From the NCBI GenBank assembly GCA_009908885.1, contig JAAAOL010000380.1, positions 1-5,233 on the forward strand: a stretch of 5,233 bases of DNA, read 5' to 3'. The position numbers were made by a program, and so were the translations under genes. The notes beneath the pieces are model-generated. The model did no database searches. It was not told the DNA's origin and saw nothing but the letters and a program-made list of their open reading frames with translations. The stretch comes from Bacteroidota bacterium. Lineage in GTDB: Bacteria > Bacteroidota > Rhodothermia > Rhodothermales > JAAAOL01. This document shows positions 1 to 5,233 of the stretch, piece by piece (position 1 is the first letter of the stretch; every line of letters begins with the position of its first letter).

Positions 1-570
1 GACGTCCGCCTGCTCGTCCAGCACGTACGCCCCGAAGCAGTGTACGTCGTCGCGGAGGCGCGTGACGTGCTGCCCCAGGTGGTGCTCGGTGATGAGGTCG
101 ATGGCGTAGTGGTACTCGTACACCTCGATGTTGGGGTGTTGGCGGACGCTGGTCAGCAGCGCGCGCTCGACCTCCTGGCCGGTGGCGTCGGCGGCGTGGA
201 CGATGCGGTTGGCCGAGTGGCCGCCTTCACGGCCCAGATGCAGTTTGCCGTTGCCGGTCTCGGTGAACTCCGCGCCCCAGGCCATCAGCTCCCGTAGGCG
301 CTGCGGCCCTTCGCGCACCACCACGTCGACCACCTCCGGGTCGCACAGCCCCGCCCCGGCGATGAGCGTGTCCTCGGCATGTTGCTCGTAGGAGTCGCTC
401 GCGGCCATCACCGCCGCAATGCCGCCCTGCGCGTAGTTGGTGTTCGACTCGGCACATTCCTTTTTCGTGACGATGGCGACCTGGGCGTCGTCGGCCACCC
501 GCAGGGCGTACGACAACCCGGCCACGCCGCTTCCGATCACGAGGACATCGACGGAAATCCGCTCCGGCAT
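1..570 (-). CDS. nadB: L-aspartate oxidase, N-terminal 190 residues (partial)
   Basis: This flavoenzyme oxidises L-aspartate to iminoaspartate, the first step of de novo NAD synthesis; quinolinate synthase NadA uses the product. The visible part is the start of the FAD-binding domain. It has a dinucleotide-binding GSGVAG at residues 13-18 after a hydrophobic strand, the flavin-contacting stretch SNTNYAQGGIAAV at 42-54, and REGGHSANRIVHAADATG at 114-131. Glu115 in the last motif aligns with Glu121 of E. coli NadB as I recall that sequence. These motifs favour NadB over the related SdhA/FrdA subunits. The start is well fixed: ATG at 570-568 is the first start codon after an in-frame TAA at 585-583, and the codons between (CGC CAT CCA TCT) cannot initiate. 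No Shine-Dalgarno sequence precedes it. The family is about 530 residues long, so roughly 340 residues lie beyond the left edge. The 166-base gap upstream suggests a transcript separate from prfB. Confidence 0.95.
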   Translation of the reverse strand, partial: MPERISVDVLVIGSGVAGLSYALRVADDAQVAIVTKKECAESNTNYAQGGIAAVMAASDSYEQHAEDTLIAGAGLCDPEVVDVVVREGPQRLRELMAWGAEFTETGNGKLHLGREGGHSANRIVHAADATGQEVERALLTSVRQHPNIEVYEYHYAIDLITEHHLGQHVTRLRDDVHCFGAYVLDEQADV

Positions 571-736
571 AGATGGATGGCGTTAGCTGCTGGGTTGTGG
601 ATGCTAGATGATGAAAGAACCGATGTCTTCCATCTCTCGTCAAGAGTGGCACCTGACTGGGGGTATAGGCGTGGGGGTGTTTGAGAGAAGAGAGAAAAAC
701 TGCCACGCTCCCGTACTCCCAACCGCCCACACGTGG
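571..736. other. prfB-nadB intergenic region with a purine tract and short inverted repeats
   Basis: This is the only sizeable non-coding gap, and it must hold the end of the prfB transcript and probably the start of the nadB transcript. It contains a 17-base pure purine run on the plus strand at 683-699, read as C/U-rich in the transcript and ending in a five-U run. Short inverted repeats share one arm: 701-706 (TGCCAC) with 646-651 (GTGGCA), 703-708 (CCACGC) with 669-674 (GCGTGG), and 703-707 (CCACG) with 732-736 (CGTGG). On the minus strand a TTGACG at 643-638 resembles a -35 box, but no matching -10 lies 16-19 bases downstream, and no Bacteroidota-type TAnnTTTG box is seen. No riboswitch or tRNA was recognised. 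The arms are only five or six bases long and could be chance. Confidence 0.5.
695..736 (-). terminator. weak candidate intrinsic terminator of prfB
   Basis: Immediately after the prfB stop codon the transcript reads CCACG (736-732), a 24-base G-rich loop, CGTGG (707-703), then CA and a five-U run (699-695) within a longer pyrimidine tract. The order stem then U-run is right for an intrinsic terminator, and the location is right. The stem is only five pairs, the loop is large, and the arm can pair with other sequence in the gap, so this is a low-confidence call. Confidence 0.2.
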
Positions 737-1844
737 TCAGGCGGCCTGCATGAGAAATGCGTTGATGAACGGTTCGAGGTCGCCATCCATCACCGACTCA
801 ACGTCAGTCACTTTCGTCTCGGTGCGATGGTCATTGACCATGGTATACGGCTGGAAGACGTACGAGCGGATCTGGCTGCCCCACTCGATCTTCTTCTTCT
901 GCGCCTCGACCTTGTTCTTCTCCGCCTCCTTGATTTCCTGTTCGAGTTGGTAGATGCGGCTTTTGAGCATCGTCATCGCCCGCTCGCGGTTCTGAAGCTG
1001 ACTGCGCTCCTCGGTGCACTCGGCCACGACGCGCGCCTCCTCCTCGTTGGACAGCGTGCCCGTCCAGATGAGTCGCACGCCCGTCTCGACCTTGTTCACG
1101 TTCTGCCCGCCTTTTCCGCCCGAGCGGAACGTCTGCAGCTCCACGTCCGACGGACTGACGTCGACTTCGATGCTATCGTCGATCTCGGGATAGACGAACA
1201 CGCTGGAGAACGACGTGTGGCGACGTCCGCTGGAATCGAACGGCGAGATGCGGACGAGGCGGTGCACGCCTGATTCCGATTTGAGATAACCGTAGGCATA
1301 TTTGCCCTTGACCCGGAGCGTAGCGCTCTTGATGCCCGCCGTGTCGCCCGGCTGATATCCGAGCAGTTCGACCTCATAGCCATTCTGCTCGCCCCAGCGC
1401 GTGTACATGCGCAAGAGCATCTCGGCCCAGTCCTGGCTCTCGGTCCCGCCCGCGCCCGGGTTGATGTTGACGATGGCGTTCCGGTGGTCATCCGGCCCAT
1501 CGAGCATGCTGCGCAGCTCCAGTTTATCGACCAGCTTTTCCAACCGCTCAGCCTCGGCCTGGATTTCACTGCGGAGATCGGCATCCTCCTCGGAGGCCAG
1601 TTCCATCAGCGTATCCACGTCCTCCGCCTGCCGCTTGAGGGTGTCCCAGGCGTCGAGCCATTCCTTTTCGGCAGCGATGGCTTTTTCGTTTTGCTGCGCT
1701 CGCTCTGGATCGTCCCAGTAGTCGGGCTCCAGGCGGCGCTGGTTCAGCGCTTCGATGCGCGCCTGACGTCCTTCGACGTCAAAGATAGCCTCCGAGCGCA
1801 TGGGCGCGCTCGATGAGGTGCGTCAGTTCGTCGTTGGTTTTCAT
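737..1844 (-). CDS. prfB: peptide chain release factor 2 (RF2), with programmed +1 frameshift
   Basis: RF2 recognises UGA and UAA stop codons in the ribosomal A site and triggers release of the finished protein. The open frame from about 1780 to 737 carries the RF2-specific anticodon-like SPF and the universal catalytic GGQ. In the full 368-residue product these fall at about residues 200-202 and 245-247, close to E. coli RF2 (205-207, 250-252; 365 residues). Domain 1, roughly residues 20-110, is helical and charge-rich. A short leading frame begins at ATG 1844 (MKTNDELTHLIERAHALGGYL, 21 codons) and stops at an in-frame TGA at 1781-1779. Skipping T1781 joins it to DVEGRQARIEALNQ. Starting at the ATG at 1801 instead would give a 354-residue protein with a spurious first seven residues (MRSEAIF) and without the first 21. 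No Shine-Dalgarno precedes ATG 1844. The start lies 11 bases after the membrane-protein stop, suggesting co-transcription. The gene's own terminator codon is TGA, read by its product. Confidence 0.97.
1778..1793 (-). promoter_or_regulatory. RF2 programmed +1 ribosomal frameshift site
   Basis: Reading the minus strand, the bases are GGAGG (1793-1789), CTAT, CTT (1784-1782), TGA (1781-1779), C (1778). This is the canonical prfB arrangement: an internal Shine-Dalgarno-like sequence a few bases ahead of a slippery CTT next to an in-frame TGA followed by C, the context known to be poor for termination. In E. coli the equivalent is AGGGGG TAT CTT TGA C. When RF2 is scarce the ribosome pauses at UGA, the P-site tRNA slips from CUU to UUU, and translation continues in the +1 frame (GAC GTC GAA). 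When RF2 is abundant it terminates here after 21 residues. The result is negative autoregulation of RF2. The spacer from GGAGG to CTT is four bases, one more than in E. coli. Confidence 0.95.
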
Positions 1845-1855
1845 TGCAATAACGG

Positions 1856-2221
1856 TTATGTCGAGGTCGGGAGCGGCGCACCACGCTGGTGGTCGAGCGC
1901 CCGCCGCACGTGCGCCCCGAAGGCGCCTCCGAGCGCTCCGAGCGCCAGTCCGATGAAAAGGGTACACGCAACGACCGCTGCCCCGGGCATGTTTCCCAGA
2001 ATGCCCCCCACCGTTTCGGTCATCGTCGCCACTGGCTCAGGGGCCACGACGTAGTTATAAACGATGAGGGCGGCCCAGTCCAGGCCCACGCCCAGCGCGC
2101 CGACGCGCCAGCCGCCCGCCCCGACCCAGAGCCCACCGACGACCCCTGCCGCGATGGTCCACGGCCAGCCGAACAGGAGATGGAGCCCCAGCGCGAGTGC
2201 TGCAGTAACGAGGATGGTCAT
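1856..2221 (-). CDS. small multi-spanning membrane protein of unknown function
   Basis: I do not recognise this 121-residue protein. It is strongly hydrophobic, with likely membrane helices at about residues 3-17, 20-37, 43-60 and 80-103. The second and last are rich in glycine and alanine; the last has a glycine-zipper-like spacing (G91, G95, G98/G99, G102). A short soluble loop at about 61-79 (containing PEPVATMTET) and a basic, proline-containing tail after residue 104 (HVRRALDHQRG) complete it. Positive-inside reasoning puts the tail in the cytoplasm. The start at 2221 is supported by overlap with the stop of the peptidase gene in an ATGA (2221-2218), typical of translational coupling. 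A purine stretch GAAGGG lies only two bases upstream, too close to be a normal Shine-Dalgarno. The gene ends with TAA, 11 bases before prfB. The context suggests co-expression with the exported M1 peptidase, but function cannot be inferred from that. Confidence 0.8.
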   Translation of the reverse strand: MTILVTAALALGLHLLFGWPWTIAAGVVGGLWVGAGGWRVGALGVGLDWAALIVYNYVVAPEPVATMTETVGGILGNMPGAAVVACTLFIGLALGALGGAFGAHVRRALDHQRGAPLPTST

Positions 2222-4863
2222 GGCCCTTCGGAGGCGGAGCGTTCGAGTGCGCGGTCGATGGCCTGCCGCACCCGTGGCGAGGACTCATTCTGCCGGTGCT
2301 GCCTGAGCGCCTCGGCGGCGGTGGGCGCGGACAACGTCCCCAGGATCCCCACGGTGCGCAGCCGCACCGCTTCAGAGCGCCGCGTCAGCAATCCCGTCAG
2401 TAGACCGACGACCGAGGGCTCGGCCTCCAGCGTGTCCGTGATGTGCGGGGCCGCAGCGTCCAAGGTCGATAGTACGAGCCCGTCGGGTGTGTCGGGCCGC
2501 AGTTGCCCTAGCAGGTACGGCAGGCCCTCCGGCTGTCCCAGGCTGTCGACGGCCGCCACCAGCGCACGCTCTACCGTGTGGTTCCACGATTGCAGGTCGT
2601 AGAGGGGTTCGAACCTCTTAAGTGCGTTCTCCGGGTCGCGTTCAGCAAGAATCTGGATGGCCGCGGCCAGCACGCGGTACGACGCCGTCGAGTCGTTCAG
2701 GACCGTGGAGGCCGCTTCGAGGGCCGGCGCCGCGGGTATGCGGTGCATGCTCGTAAGGGCGGCACGGCGGACCGAGGCGACGGAGTCGTCCTGGGCCACG
2801 TCGCTCAGCACCCGGGCCGCGTACGACTGGTCGCCGTAGGACGCCAGCCCCTCCACCGCTCGGGCGCGGACCATCGGGGCATCATCGTTCCTCGCCGTTG
2901 CCGCGAGCGCATCGCGGATCTCTCTCGCCGGCTCCTGCCGGGCCAGCGCGTCGGCAGCCTGGTAGCGCCCGGCCATCTCGTCGTCCCGGCGCAGCTGCGT
3001 GATCCACTCGTCCACGGGCTTGTCCACCTTCACGTCGGCCAGCAGCCAGTCGCCTGCGTTGAAGCGCACGAAAGAGATGGGCGAGCTTCCCGTAAACACG
3101 AACGTCGTGTCCGGCGTGTTCACCCGCACGCGCTGGGTAAACGGCTCCAGCGTGTAGAAATTCAACTCCACATCTACTTCGAAATCAAAAAGGGCGGTTC
3201 GCGCGGTATCCTGCACCTGTTCCACCCGCAGGCGATACAGGTTGTCGTTTTCTTCGCTGGTGTGCGTGACCCGCAGTTCTGGATGGCCCGGCGACCGGAA
3301 CCATTGGTCGACGTACGGCTGGAGTGTGCCGCCCGTCTCGGCCTCCATCGCGCGCTGAAAGTCGCTGATGGTGACCGTCCCGCCCCGATGGGACCGCAGG
3401 TAGCGCCGTACGCCGCGCCAGAAAGCGTCCTCTCCCATCACCTGGCGGAGTTGTTGCAGCACGAGCGCGGCCTTCTGATAGGAATGGGCGTCGTACATCT
3501 GCACCGGATCCTCGTAGCCGTACCAGATGATGGGCCGCCGCATCGTCTCCGCGGCCTCCAGGTATCGCTCCCGATCCGTGATGCGGAGGGCCTGCCCCTC
3601 GGCCGCCCCATAGGCCTCCTCCAGATAGACCGACTCCAGGAACGTGGCAAACCCTTCTGTCAGCGCAGCGTTGGCCCAGTTTTCGTATACGACCAAATCG
3701 CCGAACCACTGGTGCGCAATCTCATGAGCCACCAGCGACCGCATGCGCCCGCCGATGTCCCGATAGGCCCGCGCGTCCCCCTGGATGGTTTCCGTGTAGA
3801 AGATGTTGGTCGTGTGCTCCATCCCACCCGCGGGAAAATCTCGTACGGGCACTTGCTTGAGATTGGGCCAGGGATAGCGGAGCCCGGCCTTGTCCTCGAA
3901 GACCTCCAGCATCTGCGGAGTCTCGCCGAAGATGAGATCGGCCTGATCGTGATATCCCGGCTCCGTGGCGTACCAGAGCGGCACCGTCGTGCCATCGGCC
4001 CGGCGCAGGGTGTCCGCCCGGACGACGAAGTCGCCAACCGCGAACGACGTCAGGTAAGCGGGCTGCGGGGCGTCGAGCACCCAGCGATCCCGGCGCATGC
4101 CGTCTCCGAGGCGCACCTGCTCCGCCAGCGCCCCCGTGGCCAGCGTGGTGAGGCTGTCGGGCACCGTCAGGGCGATCTCATAGGTGGCCAGTTCGTGCGG
4201 GTAATCCCACGTGGGGAACCAGCGCTGGCTGTTTTCCGGAAACCCGAACGTCCAGGCCTGATGCGCCTGCCCGGCTCGTGTCGGTGCGGAGGGCTTTACG
4301 AAGCCGAACGGGAAGGTCGCCGCATCATTGGCCACGGCGCTGTACAGGATGCGCACGGTCACCGTGTCCTCCGGGCTCACTGACTCGACGGGAAAGGCCC
4401 GCAGGTCGTCCGAGCCGTGGTCGAACCGTAGCGTGTCCGTCCGCTGCCGGTCGATGCCGGGCGTCGGCTGCGTGAGGGTGACGAGCGCTACGTCGAGATC
4501 GGCCGCGTCGAACCGAAGCTCATCCAGCGTCTGCCCCAGCGGCGTCAGGCGATGCAGCGCCGCGCCCTCCAGCCGCCCCTGCTCCAGATCGACGCGCAGG
4601 TCGAGCCCCGTGTGCAACAGGTCGTACTGGCGCTCCGGCGGCGCAAACCCCGAGCGATCCAGCGAGAGCACGGCATAGGTGGTGTCTGCCTGCACCGTGT
4701 CAGCCTCGGCAACTACTACCGTATCCGCTTCCGCTGCGGCGGACTCCACCGACTCTGCCGCAGGCTGCGAGGACCCGCACCCGGCCCCGACGAGGAGAAG
4801 CAACCCCGTAACGGCGACGGCGGCGAGCGTGGTCGGAAAAGGGGCTCGGTACAGTGACGGCAT
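2218..4863 (-). CDS. exported M1-family zinc aminopeptidase, probable lipoprotein, with C-terminal HEAT-like repeats
   Basis: This is a metallopeptidase predicted to remove N-terminal residues from peptides outside the cytoplasmic membrane. Residues 1-28 form a signal peptide (R6, hydrophobic 11-25) ending at GAGC with Cys29. The cysteine suggests a lipoprotein, though Gly at -3 is a weak lipobox. An acid/alanine-rich linker (about 33-62) repeats AEADTV twice. The M1 N-terminal beta domain spans roughly 75-285 and the catalytic domain about 300-525. Zinc ligands are His380, His384 and Glu403 in HEIAH-X18-E, with Glu381 as general base. The exopeptidase motif reads GGMEH at 346-350, where classical members have GxMEN. 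Tyr462 in SYQKAALVL is the probable transition-state tyrosine. Residues about 632-875 are alpha-helical HEAT-like repeats, giving 881 residues overall. The ATG at 4863 is the first start after an in-frame TAG at 4875-4873; a GGAG lies 14 bases upstream, rather far. Its stop overlaps the next gene. The natural substrate is unknown. Confidence 0.93.
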   Translation of the reverse strand: MPSLYRAPFPTTLAAVAVTGLLLLVGAGCGSSQPAAESVESAAAEADTVVVAEADTVQADTTYAVLSLDRSGFAPPERQYDLLHTGLDLRVDLEQGRLEGAALHRLTPLGQTLDELRFDAADLDVALVTLTQPTPGIDRQRTDTLRFDHGSDDLRAFPVESVSPEDTVTVRILYSAVANDAATFPFGFVKPSAPTRAGQAHQAWTFGFPENSQRWFPTWDYPHELATYEIALTVPDSLTTLATGALAEQVRLGDGMRRDRWVLDAPQPAYLTSFAVGDFVVRADTLRRADGTTVPLWYATEPGYHDQADLIFGETPQMLEVFEDKAGLRYPWPNLKQVPVRDFPAGGMEHTTNIFYTETIQGDARAYRDIGGRMRSLVAHEIAHQWFGDLVVYENWANAALTEGFATFLESVYLEEAYGAAEGQALRITDRERYLEAAETMRRPIIWYGYEDPVQMYDAHSYQKAALVLQQLRQVMGEDAFWRGVRRYLRSHRGGTVTISDFQRAMEAETGGTLQPYVDQWFRSPGHPELRVTHTSEENDNLYRLRVEQVQDTARTALFDFEVDVELNFYTLEPFTQRVRVNTPDTTFVFTGSSPISFVRFNAGDWLLADVKVDKPVDEWITQLRRDDEMAGRYQAADALARQEPAREIRDALAATARNDDAPMVRARAVEGLASYGDQSYAARVLSDVAQDDSVASVRRAALTSMHRIPAAPALEAASTVLNDSTASYRVLAAAIQILAERDPENALKRFEPLYDLQSWNHTVERALVAAVDSLGQPEGLPYLLGQLRPDTPDGLVLSTLDAAAPHITDTLEAEPSVVGLLTGLLTRRSEAVRLRTVGILGTLSAPTAAEALRQHRQNESSPRVRQAIDRALERSASEGP

Positions 4864-4872
4864 GCGTACGGG

Positions 4873-5233
4873 CTAGGCTCCTGCGGTGCGGCAACGCGTG
4901 GCGAAACGATCGATCTTCTCGACGGCCTGCTCGATCTGATCGAGGGCCGTGGCGTACGAACAGCGCACGTAGCCTGCCCCGCTCGGCCCGAAGGCGTCGC
5001 CCGGCACGACGGCGACGTGTTCTTCCTGGAGCAGGCGCTGGGCGAACTCCTCCGACGTGAGTCCGGTCGAGGTGATGTCCGGGAAGCAGTAGAACGCCCC
5101 TTCCGGTTCGAACGTGGGCAACCCGGCGGCCCGCATGCCATCGACGATGACGCGACGCCGGGCGTCATAGGCCTGCCGCATCTCCTCGACCTCGTCCTGG
5201 CACTCCTGAATGGCTGCGACGGCGCCGACCTGG
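4873..5233 (-). CDS. class I/II PLP-dependent aminotransferase, C-terminal 119 residues (partial)
   Basis: The frame runs in from the right edge (first whole codon CAG at 5232) and ends at TAG 4875-4873. The fragment matches the C-terminal small domain of fold-type I aminotransferases in the aspartate/aromatic aminotransferase subgroup, resembling PatA/AspC-like proteins of Bacillus. Recognisable pieces in the fragment are YDARRRVIVDGM (22-33), the segment PEGAFYCFPDI (43-53), TSEEFAQRLL (59-68), VAVVPGDAFGPSG (73-85) and YVRCSYA (88-94). Arg90 is the conserved arginine that binds the substrate alpha-carboxylate. The PLP-binding lysine and the rest of the large domain, about 270-280 residues, lie outside the window, so the amino donor cannot be assigned. 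The ATG at 5181 is internal, since homology continues upstream of it. The gene is nine bases from the M1 peptidase start and in the same reading frame, so the two are probably co-transcribed. Confidence 0.93.
   Translation of the reverse strand, partial: QVGAVAAIQECQDEVEEMRQAYDARRRVIVDGMRAAGLPTFEPEGAFYCFPDITSTGLTSEEFAQRLLQEEHVAVVPGDAFGPSGAGYVRCSYATALDQIEQAVEKIDRFATRCRTAGA

Noticed and set aside
614..643. A possible sigma-70 promoter for nadB (TTGACG at 643-638, minus strand)
   Set aside because: The hexamers 16-19 bases downstream (for example GTTCTT, TTCTTT) do not resemble a -10 box, and no Bacteroidota-type TAnnTTTG element is present.
227..730. A 167-codon minus-strand frame through the gap and into nadB
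   Set aside because: It overlaps the nadB start in another frame, its product is Arg/Gly-rich without motifs, and nadB is certain.
706..736. A possible G-quadruplex in the prfB 3' transcript (three GGG runs)
   Set aside because: There are only three GGG runs; the fourth would be a GG, so a stable three-tier quadruplex is not supported.
608..1273. A 221-codon plus-strand frame spanning the intergenic gap and the 3' part of prfB
   Set aside because: Most of it mirrors prfB codons in antisense, with runs of Leu and Arg typical of shadow frames. No motif or ribosome binding site supports it.
737..1801. prfB beginning at the in-frame ATG 1801
   Set aside because: This start lies upstream of the frameshift point in the wrong frame for the leader and adds MRSEAIF, which does not fit RF2. 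The leader from ATG 1844 joined by the +1 shift gives the expected N-terminus and length.
737..1844. A disabling frameshift or sequencing error in prfB
   Set aside because: The break occurs exactly at CTT TGA C with GGAGG upstream, which is the conserved programmed recoding site, so this is a functional gene.
2578..4383. A 601-codon open frame on the plus strand
   Set aside because: It lies wholly antisense to the M1 peptidase, whose motifs and domain order are clear. Its product is rich in Arg, His, Gly and Val without recognisable motifs. Long antisense frames are expected in GC-rich coding DNA.

Overview
The window is about 60-65% GC by eye, and all five genes lie on the minus strand, so transcription runs from high to low coordinates. 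The genes are ordinary chromosomal housekeeping and metabolic genes. The lipoprotein M1 aminopeptidase with a HEAT tail, the absence of well-placed Shine-Dalgarno sequences at the starts, the acid-rich proteins and the high GC suggest a member of the Rhodothermota/Bacteroidota branch (Rhodothermales or Salinibacter-like). That placement is an inference, not a demonstrated fact.

Layout in the direction of transcription: (1) 5233-4873, the C-terminal 119 residues of a PLP-dependent class I/II aminotransferase, cut by the window edge; (2) 4863-2218, an 881-residue exported, probably lipid-anchored, M1 zinc aminopeptidase with a C-terminal HEAT-like repeat region; (3) 2221-1856, a 121-residue membrane protein of unknown function that overlaps the peptidase stop codon (ATGA); (4) 1844-737, prfB for peptide chain release factor 2, whose reading frame is broken at codon 22 by the classical autoregulatory programmed +1 frameshift (GGAGG, CTAT, CTT TGA C); (5) a 166-base gap; (6) 570-1, the N-terminal 190 residues of L-aspartate oxidase NadB, cut by the window edge.

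Spacing from the aminotransferase to prfB is tight (9-base gap, 4-base overlap, 11-base gap), so those four genes may be one transcript. nadB probably has its own transcript, because the only sizeable gap lies in front of it. The gap holds a weak terminator candidate, a pure purine/pyrimidine tract and several mutually exclusive short inverted repeats, but no convincing promoter.

No mobile element, CRISPR array, RNA gene or defence-like cluster is visible. The most notable feature is the intact RF2 frameshift site. I see no evidence for an undescribed multi-gene system; the least understood element is the small membrane protein coupled to the peptidase.
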